Of a stretch of DNA of 35,865 bases, positions 13,740 to 22,478 are shown in pieces. The stretch is from a virus. The notes beneath the pieces were generated by a model. It saw only the letters and a list, made by a program, of their open reading frames with translations. It made no database searches and had not been told where the DNA came from. Numbering within the stretch: position 1 is the stretch's first letter; the number at the start of each line of letters is the position of its first letter. The DNA lies in the IMG/VR virus record IMGVR_UViG_3300033153_010576, positions 1 through 35,865 of that record; one strand, given 5' to 3'. A program made the translations under genes and the position numbers.

Positions 13740-14915
13740 ATGGGAGGATGGAAACCAGGGTCCTTGGTGGATTGGTTAGCAAAGTTTTTTACAGAAGAAA
13801 CAGGTAGTGGCGATGAAGGTATTAACTGTTTAGGAGAGCTTCATATTGGAAGTCCTGGAAATGGTAAAGAATTGTGTGGAGGTGAAGGAGATAGTCATAC
13901 AATAGGTATGGTAGTCTTTTCTACCGAGGATGATATTACTTTTGTTGATTACACGGAAGAAGCTGCTAGTGGATCAGGAAGTACTTATCCTACTTTTGGA
14001 GGATTTTTAACTGTTGGTGCTGCTGATTATTTTGGAAGTGATGATCCTATTTGTGGAATTAAATTAAAAACTGCCTCTTTGGTTAATCCCGGTAGTGGAA
14101 GTGTTGCAAGGGAATATTGGAACGGCTCTGCCTGGGTTAGTTTTACATCCTTGGCTACAAATTCTGATGCCCCCTACCAACAAAGAGCAGATAACATGGG
14201 AACTGTTGTAGGAAGTGAGCAAGTAAGATTTGGTAATTGTGATGACCAGGTTAAGATTAGTGTTAATGGTGTTGAAAAATATTGGATAAGATTGAGAATT
14301 ACAGGTGCTTTAACTTCTTCCGGTACTATTGAACAGATTAAGTTACATACAAATAGGTTTGAAATAAATGCTGATGGTTTTAGTGAGTATTTTGGTAATG
14401 GAATTTATAGAAAAGATTTAGTCATGCACTGGAATTTGACTGAACAATTAGTTGGGTTTAGTCCTGCTAATGAGAATATTGTTTTTGCTAATGGGCTTAC
14501 TCTGGCTTACACTGATAATGAGTTTACTGCTAATGCTATTGATGGTAGAGGTGGTTATTTAATAATTCCAATTGGAATGGATACATCTAAGAGTTTGGAA
14601 TTAGAGTTTATTTGGATACCTCTAACTAATGCTGCAGGTGATGTTGTTTATAAAGTTGATACTTATCAGACTAAAATTGGTGAAGTAATTGACTCTGGTA
14701 ATACAGTAGAGAGTGTCCAGGGAACTGTAGCTGTTGCTTTAAATAGTGATAACTTATTGATACAAACTACTATTCCGATAAATGTTCAACATCTGTTACC
14801 GGGTGAGATCCTGGCTATTGGGTTTAAGAGAGTTGGTAATGATGTAGGTGATACTTTTACTGGTAGTATTGCTATGATAAATGTAAGAGCTATTGGCTCA
14901 TTTTGGCATCCTTAA
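13740..14915 (+). CDS. Putative virion protein, beta-rich, 391 aa
   Basis: Gly/Ser/Thr-rich, beta-strand-dominated protein with no membrane segment. An EYWNGSAWVSF motif (near residues 122-132) is typical of phage surface and fibre-like structural proteins, and the C-terminal half forms a second beta domain ending INVRAIGSFWHP. It has the same TAGGAGGCTTT leader as the capsid gene, which suggests high expression. A head fibre, capsid surface protein or tail spike-like component are all possible. Confidence 0.6.
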   Translation: MGGWKPGSLVDWLAKFFTEETGSGDEGINCLGELHIGSPGNGKELCGGEGDSHTIGMVVFSTEDDITFVDYTEEAASGSGSTYPTFGGFLTVGAADYFGSDDPICGIKLKTASLVNPGSGSVAREYWNGSAWVSFTSLATNSDAPYQQRADNMGTVVGSEQVRFGNCDDQVKISVNGVEKYWIRLRITGALTSSGTIEQIKLHTNRFEINADGFSEYFGNGIYRKDLVMHWNLTEQLVGFSPANENIVFANGLTLAYTDNEFTANAIDGRGGYLIIPIGMDTSKSLELEFIWIPLTNAAGDVVYKVDTYQTKIGEVIDSGNTVESVQGTVAVALNSDNLLIQTTIPINVQHLLPGEILAIGFKRVGNDVGDTFTGSIAMINVRAIGSFWHP

Positions 14916-14926
14916 AGGAGATGATT

Positions 14927-15433
14927 ATGTTAGAAAATTATAGAGTTATTGTTGAGAAAGTTAGTAAACTTTTAAAGTTAAATTTAATTCAGAGTACTGA
15001 ATTACTTAATATGCCTGTTGCAAGATTAGTTGGACTATCTCCATTTATTTGTGAGTGTTCTGATCCTTGGAGATATGCAGTAGCTAATGTAGTTTTGTTC
15101 TGGATTGGAAGTCATGATGAGGTTTTTAAGGCCTTACCTGATGATTATGACGATTATGAGCATTTAGATAGGAGATTTTGGTTATTAGTTAATTTTCCGG
15201 ATGGAGATAAAGAAAAAGAAGTACATATTAGAAAATTGCTTGCTTTAACTAGTTTATGTGACATGGAACATGATGTAGATATTGATGAAGGTTTTAATCC
15301 TTATAAAGAGACTATAAGTAAAGTTGAAGGGTTTAAAGATAGGTTGATGACTGAAGTACTTAGTAAGGATCATGTTGATATTGAGAAAATTTATCCAGTT
15401 AAAGAAGCTTTAAGAGGATTTTGGAGAGGATGA
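14927..15433 (+). CDS. Hypothetical protein, 168 aa
   Basis: The ATG at 14927 lies six bases after AAAGGAG (14914-14920). The product MLENYRVIVEKVSKLLKL... is a soluble, acidic helical protein with no recognised motif. The composition (DDYDDYEHLDRRFW) does not suggest a catalytic domain. Its stop overlaps the next ATG (ATGA), so it is coupled to the membrane-protein gene. Confidence 0.65.
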   Translation: MLENYRVIVEKVSKLLKLNLIQSTELLNMPVARLVGLSPFICECSDPWRYAVANVVLFWIGSHDEVFKALPDDYDDYEHLDRRFWLLVNFPDGDKEKEVHIRKLLALTSLCDMEHDVDIDEGFNPYKETISKVEGFKDRLMTEVLSKDHVDIEKIYPVKEALRGFWRG

Positions 15434-15909
15434 AATTTTATAAGATTGTTGGTTGGTTTCTAACGTTGGTTTCTCCTGTTGGATTTACATCTTATATTAT
15501 AGGGCAGTTAGATAAAGAGGTGATAAATTATTGGTCAATGAGTATTATTGTTTTAGGTATTTTATTTTTTGTAAGTACTTGTGTTGCAGAAAAGGTAGGG
15601 CAATGGATGCAATTTATATTGTTGTATTTGATTTGTTTTATGGCTTTGTTGGCTGATAAATCCTTTGGAGATGTAGCTATTATTTTAGGGATTGGGATTT
15701 TGATAGGACAATTTTATATGTTAGTTGTAAAACATATTGAAGTGTTTTATGGGATTTTAATTTTTGTTTTATATGGGGTTGGATATTTCCTAATTGATGG
15801 TAGCAAGTTTTATAGGTTTTCTGAAAGTTGTACAAGAGCTTTGTTGAGTATAATTTTTATGGTGATACTTTCATTAGGTATAACTAAGTTGAGGGAGAAT
15901 TATAGATGA
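15430..15909 (+). CDS. Polytopic membrane protein, 159 aa
   Basis: About six hydrophobic segments can be read (near residues 7-26, 35-53, 58-75, 82-100, 105-122 and 135-152), joined by short loops, with a basic C-terminus ITKLRENYR. No signal peptide or family recognised. The coupling to neighbours and the adjacent small one-helix membrane protein could mean a membrane-remodelling, lysis or superinfection-exclusion function. The better holin candidate is at 19416. Confidence 0.65.
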   Translation: MKFYKIVGWFLTLVSPVGFTSYIIGQLDKEVINYWSMSIIVLGILFFVSTCVAEKVGQWMQFILLYLICFMALLADKSFGDVAIILGIGILIGQFYMLVVKHIEVFYGILIFVLYGVGYFLIDGSKFYRFSESCTRALLSIIFMVILSLGITKLRENYR

Positions 15910-16172
15910 ATATTGAAATTTCTTTGGTGGTATCTAGTTCTGTTTTGATAACTGCTGTTATTAGTATTGTTAGTTTTGCAGTTAGATTAACTAAGATGCA
16001 GAATAGTATTTCTTCCAATATACAGAGTTTAATTTGTATTAATAGTAAGATTGATGTTTTAGAAACTTCTGATGTAAATAATAGAATTGCTTTAGGGGAA
16101 ATTAAAACAGAGCTTGCAAATATTTCTGAAATGCAGGTTAGGATATTGGATAAGTTGGAGGATAAAAAATAA
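15906..16172 (+). CDS. One-helix membrane protein with a coiled coil, 88 aa
   Basis: An N-terminal hydrophobic helix (SLVVSSSVLITAVISIVSFAV, residues 6-26) is followed by a charged helical domain with heptad-like Ile/Leu spacing to the C-terminus. This topology resembles small lysis-accessory proteins (inner-membrane spanins, XhlA-like proteins), but also anchors of other kinds. ATGA overlap with the upstream gene and TAATG overlap with the next tie it into the structural operon. Confidence 0.65.
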   Translation: MNIEISLVVSSSVLITAVISIVSFAVRLTKMQNSISSNIQSLICINSKIDVLETSDVNNRIALGEIKTELANISEMQVRILDKLEDKK

Positions 16173-17131
16173 TGAATATACAAGAAATGATTGTTGATGT
16201 TTATGAAGGAACTGGAGAAAAGAGTTTCCTTCTTCCTTATACTGATATTAGTGATGCTTCTACTTTTGATATTACAACTGCAGGGGCAATTAAAATTTTA
16301 AAGTACTTAAATCTTGGTTATCAGAAAGTTTGCACTTATGAACATTCCGGGAGCAGAGAGATTGTACAATTCCCTTCAATGAAAAAGACAGTTAATTTTA
16401 AAAATACTGTTGAGACTGGAACTTGTCAGGCAGGATCTACAGCTAGTACTGTTGTGATGCCAAGTGGCTTTAGTACTGTTGATGATTATTATAATGATTG
16501 GGTTTTGAAAGTTACTGCAGGTACAGGAATAGGGCAGAAAGCATATATTGTTGATTACGTTGGGAGTACAAGAATTGCTACTGTTGTTAAGGATTTTACA
16601 ACTACTTTGGATGATACTAGTGTTGTTCTTTTATGTAAGAACTTTGTTAAGTTTTTGGCGAGTGATCATGCTTTTGTAGGGGCTAATTTAAGTTTAGATC
16701 CCAGGGATCAAATAATTACTATGCAAAAACTAACTGATTTGAGTAACGAGAGAGAGCTTTTAGATGGTGGAAGATCCGTTGATTATAGTTCTATTATTTT
16801 AGATATTGGAGATCCAAGTGAATATTACTTCAGAGGGGATGCAATTTATTTTAATAGATGCCCGGATGAAGAACTTTGGTTTAGACTTGAATATTTGGCT
16901 TTTCCTGAACCTTTAAGTGTTGCAAATCAGGAACCAAATATTCCTGCGTATTTTCATATGGGAATTGTTCTTTGGTCCATATGGTATGTGCTGAAGAAAG
17001 GTCAGGAGGCTAATATTGCCTGGGCTGCAAAAAGGGATTTTGAGGATTATATGAAAACCGTAATGGTTCCACAGGATTTGCAGGATGATAGATCAGACGG
17101 AAGAGTTGAATTTCCTGCTGGAAATTACTAA
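16172..17131 (+). CDS. Putative head-tail adaptor with an inserted beta module
   Basis: 319 aa. The N-terminal helical part (AGAIKILKYLNLGYQKVCTYE) and the C-terminal helical part (IPAYFHMGIVLWSIWYVLKKG, then a FEDYMKTVM helix) resemble podovirus adaptor proteins that bind beneath the portal. Between them, residues about 81-155 carry an extra beta module: ETGTCQAGSTASTVVM, VTAGTGIGQKAYIVDYVGST, then TTTLDDTSVVL. This closely follows a Gly/Thr-rich module common in phage tail and fibre proteins (GTGAGQ.R.I..Y.GST). The assignment is by architecture and position. Confidence 0.7.
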   Translation: MNIQEMIVDVYEGTGEKSFLLPYTDISDASTFDITTAGAIKILKYLNLGYQKVCTYEHSGSREIVQFPSMKKTVNFKNTVETGTCQAGSTASTVVMPSGFSTVDDYYNDWVLKVTAGTGIGQKAYIVDYVGSTRIATVVKDFTTTLDDTSVVLLCKNFVKFLASDHAFVGANLSLDPRDQIITMQKLTDLSNERELLDGGRSVDYSSIILDIGDPSEYYFRGDAIYFNRCPDEELWFRLEYLAFPEPLSVANQEPNIPAYFHMGIVLWSIWYVLKKGQEANIAWAAKRDFEDYMKTVMVPQDLQDDRSDGRVEFPAGNY

Positions 17132-17146
17132 GAATAGGAGATTAAA

Positions 17147-17821
17147 ATGAGTGTAACAGTTGATTGGGATGCAACCTTTGAAGCAAGTCCTAATGGAAGC
17201 GAAAGTTTAGGTAATGGTGATAATAGGGTACTTGCTTTAAAGACTGCTCTTAGGGAAAGACTTATAAAGGAACATAAATTTGATCCTGCAGGTACTCAGG
17301 CAGACCATGGACAGCATTTAAGTGGTAGTGCAATTAGTTACTATCAGAGTGCAGCTCCAACTAAAAGACCAGATGGTACAACTGCCTTGAGTGCAGAGGA
17401 TAATGGAAGGATTTGGGTAGATAGTGATGATGGATATATTTATTATTATGCACATTCAAGTTGGGTTTTATTGAATGGTCCTGCAGATAGCGTTGTGGAT
17501 CAGAATGGTGGAGATACTATTAAGTTTCATATTGAAGATATTGGTAACTGGGATATGGATACTACTGGAACAGTGTTACTCACACATGGAATTGATTATA
17601 CAAAAATAGTAAGTGTTGACGTTTTTATTAGAAACGATACTGGTTTGATAATAAAGAATTTATCCCATACTGATCTTAGTGGAGCAATTGGAGGACATTT
17701 TGAAATTTTAGCTAGCTACCAGATAACGTTGGTTAGAAATATTGGAGGACCCTTTGATAATATTGATTATGATACAGCGGTATATAATAGAGGTTGGATA
17801 ACAATCAGGTATCGAGAATAA
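17147..17821 (+). CDS. Putative tail-associated protein, 224 aa
   Basis: The N-terminal part ends in a beta hairpin repeat region (GRIWVDSDDGYIYYYAHSSWVLL, residues about 86-107), and the C-terminal beta-sandwich contains DYTKIVSVDVFIRNDTG and NRGWITIRYRE. Both halves look like phage tail-fibre or collar components. The segment AAPTKRPDGTTALSAEDNG resembles fibre attachment linkers. It sits between the adaptor and the fibre gene. A fibre connector or second receptor-binding protein is likely. Confidence 0.65.
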   Translation: MSVTVDWDATFEASPNGSESLGNGDNRVLALKTALRERLIKEHKFDPAGTQADHGQHLSGSAISYYQSAAPTKRPDGTTALSAEDNGRIWVDSDDGYIYYYAHSSWVLLNGPADSVVDQNGGDTIKFHIEDIGNWDMDTTGTVLLTHGIDYTKIVSVDVFIRNDTGLIIKNLSHTDLSGAIGGHFEILASYQITLVRNIGGPFDNIDYDTAVYNRGWITIRYRE

Positions 17822-17824
17822 ATT

Positions 17825-18775
17825 ATGAGTGATTTTGAAAATGATGGCTTTAGAGGCCAGGGTAGACCACAAGTTTTAGATCTTTTAAATCTTGATCAAG
17901 GGGTGTTTCCTAATGAAGCTTTTGAGACTTCTTTGGTTGATGGAAATGAAAGTCCGGTTTTGACTTTGAAAGATCCTTGGGCTATGACTGCTTTTTTAAA
18001 AGATAATAGGATTCCTTTTAAGAATGTTACTGATGATTTAACAATTGATAAAGAGGATTATTATATTTATTATCCTGTTACTTTAACTACTGTTGATAAA
18101 ACTATTACTCTTCCTAGTCCTGCTGATTATGAAGGTAGAATGCTTGAGGTTATTTTAGTTAGTACTACAACTGCTAAGTTGAGTTTTAGTTATAGTGGGA
18201 ATTTCTTATGGAAAGGGTATAGCAATGTTAATCCTACTCTTAGGGAAAGTGGAGAGAAGATTAAGTTTTTTAGTAATGGGACTAATTGGATTATTTTAAA
18301 GTTTACTTTTAACAGAGCTGTTTATGTTGAAGACCAGAGATCTAGTGGAGATCCAGGGGGAAACCCTACAATAGGAGCTTGGACAATTAGGCCATTAAGT
18401 AATTTTGTTAATACTCCATTGTGGGGTGCTAGTATTGCTGCAAATACAGTAACAGTAGTACCTGGTATTTATAACATAATAGGGTATAGTCCCTTATACA
18501 AAAGTGGAGCGCATAAATGTAAAATATGCGATTCCACAGCTTTAACAGATATAAAATTTGGAAGTTCTGAATATTCTGGAGCAGTAACTAATGACCCACA
18601 AACAACTAGTTTTGTAAGAATTCTAGAGCATGTTTTTACAGTCAGTTCTGGGATACAGTTATTTTATTATGCCACGTTAAGTGGTGGTGGAAGTGCTTTG
18701 GGAATTCCTACAGTTACTGGAGATATAGAAATATTTGGAAGATTGAGAATTAAGCAAGTGATACCACTATTATAA
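17825..18775 (+). CDS. Tail fibre/receptor-binding protein
   Basis: 316 aa. Residues 1-160 form attachment and shaft-like beta regions. Residues about 165-315 form a terminal domain with landmarks VEDQRSSGDPGG, GAWTIRPLSNFVNT, SPLYKSGAHKCKI and FGSSEYSGAV, ending GDIEIFGRLRIKQV. That order (DQ...GG...GAW..R.LN..., H+ ...GTSEYS..., EI..RI) is a familiar phage fibre tip domain with a jelly-roll-like fold, so this is probably the host receptor binder. It has only a weak ribosome binding site and starts three bases after the preceding stop, so translation is probably coupled. Confidence 0.8.
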   Translation: MSDFENDGFRGQGRPQVLDLLNLDQGVFPNEAFETSLVDGNESPVLTLKDPWAMTAFLKDNRIPFKNVTDDLTIDKEDYYIYYPVTLTTVDKTITLPSPADYEGRMLEVILVSTTTAKLSFSYSGNFLWKGYSNVNPTLRESGEKIKFFSNGTNWIILKFTFNRAVYVEDQRSSGDPGGNPTIGAWTIRPLSNFVNTPLWGASIAANTVTVVPGIYNIIGYSPLYKSGAHKCKICDSTALTDIKFGSSEYSGAVTNDPQTTSFVRILEHVFTVSSGIQLFYYATLSGGGSALGIPTVTGDIEIFGRLRIKQVIPLL

Positions 18776-18784
18776 GGAGAATTT

Positions 18785-19426
18785 ATGAAAAATTATATGT
18801 TACCTTTTTGGGAAGATAAAGATACTTTTTATACTCAAGAAAATAATCCTACGGAGACTTTGTTAGGTAAAATTTTGGGTAAGGGTTATCTTGAGAGTTG
18901 TGGTCCAACTGCTGCTGCTAATTTAGTGCAGAGTATAAATAAGCAAATAAGAGTTATTGTTGCTTTAGATGAACAACTTAATAGTTATGAGATTCCTCTT
19001 GATGAAGTTATTATGGATTATTTTAATAACCCAGGAAACTTTAAAAGGTTTAATCAGGTAAGAAAATATAGAGAATTTAAGAAAATTCCTTTTAATGAAA
19101 TCCCCCAGTATTATCCTCTAATGTTTGAGGAACTTTTTAGATTAAGAAGTGAATTTAAGTGGGGTGTTACTTTTGATAAAGTTAAAAGTATTTTAAGTAA
19201 TAAGTATGGAGTTATTCTTTGTTTTAAAAAGCCTGGACATTATATAGCTGTTGGGAAAGTTTATTCAGAGAGTGAAGAAATTGAATATCGAGATAGTTGG
19301 AAAGGAAATTACTTTCCAAAACGTTTGAAAGGTACTTCTGGTTTTAATAGACGAGTTAAGTGGAGTGAGATTGAAAAGAATCTCAAGAATTTTTATATAA
19401 CTGTAGGAGTTAAGGATGAAGATTAA
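18785..19426 (+). CDS. C39-like cysteine peptidase, probable endolysin
   Basis: 213 aa. The motif ESCGPTAAANL (Cys39, with Glu37 as candidate oxyanion residue), KPGHYIAV (His152) and YRDSW (Asp170) give a complete papain-like Cys-His-Asp triad in the order used by peptidase C39 proteins. There is no signal peptide or ABC-transporter domain. The holin-like gene overlaps its 3' end by 11 bases, so the best reading is a peptidoglycan-cleaving endolysin. A virion maturation or host-modifying protease is less likely. No cell-wall binding repeat is seen. Confidence 0.7.
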   Translation: MKNYMLPFWEDKDTFYTQENNPTETLLGKILGKGYLESCGPTAAANLVQSINKQIRVIVALDEQLNSYEIPLDEVIMDYFNNPGNFKRFNQVRKYREFKKIPFNEIPQYYPLMFEELFRLRSEFKWGVTFDKVKSILSNKYGVILCFKKPGHYIAVGKVYSESEEIEYRDSWKGNYFPKRLKGTSGFNRRVKWSEIEKNLKNFYITVGVKDED

Positions 19427-19634
19427 ATCAAGAAAGTTGTGGGTAACTGTTGTTGGAACGTTTATATTGGTTTTGTTACTTTTTTTACAGGAAGGTTTTA
19501 AAGACGCTGAAGTTATTAAAGATACTACAAGCAAGTTGCTTATACTTTGGATTGTTTATATTGGTGGAAATGTTTTAAATAAGGCTGTTGTTTTGGTTAC
19601 ATTATTTTTGAAAGGTAGGGGAAAAGATGAGTAA
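19416..19634 (+). CDS. Putative holin, 72 aa
   Basis: A short basic N-terminus (MKIKSRKLW), two hydrophobic helices (about residues 10-24 and 41-61) with a polar hairpin between them, and a charged tail (KGRGKDE). This is class II holin topology. Holins form pores that let the endolysin reach the wall. It overlaps the C39-like peptidase gene by 11 bases and the next gene by 8. The residues SRKLWVTVVGT are like those of other short phage holins. Confidence 0.75.
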   Translation: MKIKSRKLWVTVVGTFILVLLLFLQEGFKDAEVIKDTTSKLLILWIVYIGGNVLNKAVVLVTLFLKGRGKDE

Positions 19635-21429
19635 TTTTCAGGGAGAGGATTCTAAGATTATTGCAATTAGACCTTTAAATAAAGGAATTATTAAGAATGT
19701 TTCTGAAAATTCTCTTCCAGTGGGGGGACTTCTAGATGCACAAAATTGTGTTGTAGATGAAAAAGGTATACGAAAAAGAAGAGGATTTACTTATTTCCCT
19801 AATTCTTCGAGTGTTGTTGCCTATCCTCCTATTATGGGATTAGCAACATTTTGGAAACCTGATGGTACACAGATTTCAGTTGTTTGGGATAGTAAGTTTA
19901 TTTATAGGATTTTACCTACAAGTTTCCTGGCAGTTTATGATACTTATGCAATTGGTACTTGTTCAAGTTCAGGAACTACTGTTACAGGTGTTGGAAGTCT
20001 TTGGGTAACTGCTGCGTCTGATGTACAGGCAGGAGATATTTTTGTACTTGATGCAGATGGTTCAGGAGATGGGCCAGAAGAAATTGAAATATCCTCTATT
20101 ACAAATGATACTGAACTTGAACTTGTTTCAACTCCTGTAGGAACTTTTGGAGTAGGATCAGATTATGAGATTAGAAGGGCATTTAAAGTTAAGAATAATA
20201 AACAAATTGATTTTGTAACTTTGACTGACAAGATTGTTTTTACTGATGGTACAAGAACTTTACGTAGTTATGATGGAACTACTTTTGGAGAATTTTCCAG
20301 TGATATTGTAGAGATCGGTGATTGTCTTGCATATCATAGAGATCGACTTTGGATGGGAAGAATAACTTCAAGTAGTATTGTTTATAGAACTAGAATGATT
20401 TGGACTTCTACTGTTGATTTAGGGGACTTTACTCCTAGTGCTTCTGATTTAAGTATTGATAGACCTTATCAGGTAGGTGAGATTATTGCTCTCAAACCTT
20501 TAGGAGATTTCTTAGCTGTTTATTATAGTGATAGGATTGATTTATTTAGGCCAACTAATGTTTCAGGAAATTTTCTTCCCCTGGCTCCTGTTAAATTGGA
20601 GACTGGTAATGTAGGACTTGTAGGACTTAAAGCTGTTACTTCCTATTTGGATGGACATTTTTTTATAGGACAAGATGATATTTATTATCTTGGAGTATCT
20701 AAGGGACTTATTCCTATGCAAAGTCCAGTTAGAGATGATTTATATACAAATAGAGATGAGCTTTGGAATGCCTGGGCTATTACAGATCCAATTAATGAAG
20801 TAATTAGATTTGGTATTCCTAATGTTTCAGGCTTAACTTATAAGATTTGGAATTATAATTATAAAAGTAAGGCTTGGAGTTATTCAATTTTTTCAACTAA
20901 TTTTTTATCTTTTACTAATATTATTCAGGATATTACCTGGGATGAAGCTGTTGGTACTTGGGATACAAATACTTATGGTAGTTGGGATGATACTAAGTTA
21001 GATTCAGGTGGTGGAACTGTTTATGTTAGTAAGAGTAATAATCTTTTAAGATTAAGTAGTAGTGATTTACTTGATTACTCCACGGATGATGTTGCTTTTG
21101 TTGTTGAAACAGGGGATATGGATTTTGAAATAATTGATACAGATAAGACTTTTGTAAGGCTGTCTTTGAAACTTTCAAAAGTTCCTGTAGCTTCTTTCCC
21201 TTCTTTTGTAGTGTATGGTTCAGTTGACGAAGGAACTACTTATAAAACTTTGGGAACTTTGATTGTTCCTTCCAGTAGGTCTGAAGGTTATATTGATTTT
21301 AGAATAACTGGCAGTACTTGTAGATTTAAAATTACAAACTCCATTAATGCAGCTTCTTTTGTTATTGTTGAAATTGGACTCAAGGTTATTCTTAGAGGTC
21401 AGGAGGTTCGTGGTGCAGTTAGTTCATAA
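19627..21429 (+). CDS. Putative tail nozzle/hub protein
   Basis: 600 aa, all-beta. The opening GGLLDAQNCVVDEKGIRKRRGF (about residues 33-54) is the signature start of podovirus nozzle or tubular protein B-type beta-propellers, and repeated W/Y-rich blades follow (FWKPDGTQISVVWDSKF, DFLAVYYSDRIDLF, DGHFFIGQDDIYYLG). Residues about 106-187 look like an inserted module: SSSGTTVTGVGSLW, VQAGDIFVLDADG, then TNDTELELVSTPVG. Its 3' end overlaps the acetyltransferase gene by 17 bases. Confidence 0.75.
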   Translation: MSNFQGEDSKIIAIRPLNKGIIKNVSENSLPVGGLLDAQNCVVDEKGIRKRRGFTYFPNSSSVVAYPPIMGLATFWKPDGTQISVVWDSKFIYRILPTSFLAVYDTYAIGTCSSSGTTVTGVGSLWVTAASDVQAGDIFVLDADGSGDGPEEIEISSITNDTELELVSTPVGTFGVGSDYEIRRAFKVKNNKQIDFVTLTDKIVFTDGTRTLRSYDGTTFGEFSSDIVEIGDCLAYHRDRLWMGRITSSSIVYRTRMIWTSTVDLGDFTPSASDLSIDRPYQVGEIIALKPLGDFLAVYYSDRIDLFRPTNVSGNFLPLAPVKLETGNVGLVGLKAVTSYLDGHFFIGQDDIYYLGVSKGLIPMQSPVRDDLYTNRDELWNAWAITDPINEVIRFGIPNVSGLTYKIWNYNYKSKAWSYSIFSTNFLSFTNIIQDITWDEAVGTWDTNTYGSWDDTKLDSGGGTVYVSKSNNLLRLSSSDLLDYSTDDVAFVVETGDMDFEIIDTDKTFVRLSLKLSKVPVASFPSFVVYGSVDEGTTYKTLGTLIVPSSRSEGYIDFRITGSTCRFKITNSINAASFVIVEIGLKVILRGQEVRGAVSS

Positions 21430-21880
21430 AATTGATTTTGATTTAGAACTTTGTACCTCTTGGTACAGGAAGTTAGATGGCTGTAAGAATGAATTTAAGA
21501 ATCTTGATCTTTATAGTTTAGATTATTTTTTAGCTGTTTGTGGTAAAAGTGATGTACTTTTAGAAGTTAAGGATTATGGATACGCAAGATTAACTCATCT
21601 TCAAATTGAAAGATCCGCAAGGCTTCATGGGGCTTTTTGGTCTTCAAAAGTGATTAAGGATTTTACGAGTATTAAGAAAGGTATTTTAGATCTTATGTAT
21701 AGATATGACTTACAGAGACTTGAAGTAGTTATTCCTACTTCTTGTAAGGGATTAAGCAGATTCCTAAGTAAATTAGGCTTCATTAAGGAAGGTACATTGC
21801 GAAAAACCGGAATGACAGGTAAACTATTATTTGATCAAGATATTTTTTCAATTATAAAAGACGGAGGAAATTATGAGTAA
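21413..21880 (+). CDS. GNAT-family N-acetyltransferase-like protein, GTG start
   Basis: 155 aa. The helix-strand pattern RSARLHGAFW, then SIKKGILDLMYRYDLQRLEVVIP, then LSRFLSKLGFIKEGTLRK fits the C-terminal half of a GNAT acetyltransferase: acetyl-CoA-site helix, strand 5 and the LGF turn. The usual Q/RxxGxG/A acetyl-CoA loop is not obvious, which leaves some doubt. The start is GTG at 21413, six bases after AGGAGG (21401-21406), inside the nozzle gene. It overlaps the next gene by 8 bases, so it is a built-in part of the virion operon. The target is unknown. Confidence 0.7.
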   Translation: MQLVHKIDFDLELCTSWYRKLDGCKNEFKNLDLYSLDYFLAVCGKSDVLLEVKDYGYARLTHLQIERSARLHGAFWSSKVIKDFTSIKKGILDLMYRYDLQRLEVVIPTSCKGLSRFLSKLGFIKEGTLRKTGMTGKLLFDQDIFSIIKDGGNYE

Positions 21881-22478
21881 TGAAAGAAAATATGATGAAA
21901 TACCCGGAACTGCAGGGGCAGATTATACTTCAATTGATCCAGAAGGGTATTCTGCTTTAGCGAGTGGGGGAATTCAGGATGTATATAATACTGCACAAGC
22001 AGGGCTTGGTGCAAATTCAGATCCTTTTGCAAGTTTTTTAGGACAAACCCCACAGATACAAGATTTAGTTCTCGGGTCTTCTTCAGATTTAGGAAGAATG
22101 CTGCAGAATCAAACAAGGCAATTCACCCAACAGGCAGTTCAGGATGTTGGTCAGGAGTTTTCAGGCCTTGGATCTTTATATAGTGGTGCTGCAAGGGATG
22201 CAGCAGGGCAGAGAGCAACACAAGCTGCAGGTCAGGCTGCTACTCAACTTGGACAGCAACAACTTGGAATGGCAGGTAATTTATATAATCAGGCTTTTGG
22301 AAATACTCAAAGACAACAAGGTATGTTTGCAAATATGTTGGGACAAAATACTGGAATACAAGCACAGTTTGGTAATCCTGCTTATGCAGCTCAGCAATAT
22401 AGTGCAAGACCTACTTTTTGGGAAAATACAGCTAATATAGTTGGAGCTGCAGCACCGATTGCGGGTGCGTTTCTCTAA
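21873..22478 (+). CDS. Putative internal virion/ejection protein, 201 aa
   Basis: A Gln/Ala/Gly-rich helical protein with the landmarks QTRQFTQQAVQDVGQEFSGL, AGQRATQAAGQAATQLG and a hydrophobic C-terminal segment NIVGAAAPIAGAFL. This resembles the smallest of the three internal proteins that podoviruses inject with their DNA. It is the first of three such genes in a row here. The TAA stop at 22476-22478 is followed in frame by 27 more sense codons (listed separately). Good ribosome binding site (GGAGG). Confidence 0.7.
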   Translation: MSNERKYDEIPGTAGADYTSIDPEGYSALASGGIQDVYNTAQAGLGANSDPFASFLGQTPQIQDLVLGSSSDLGRMLQNQTRQFTQQAVQDVGQEFSGLGSLYSGAARDAAGQRATQAAGQAATQLGQQQLGMAGNLYNQAFGNTQRQQGMFANMLGQNTGIQAQFGNPAYAAQQYSARPTFWENTANIVGAAAPIAGAFL

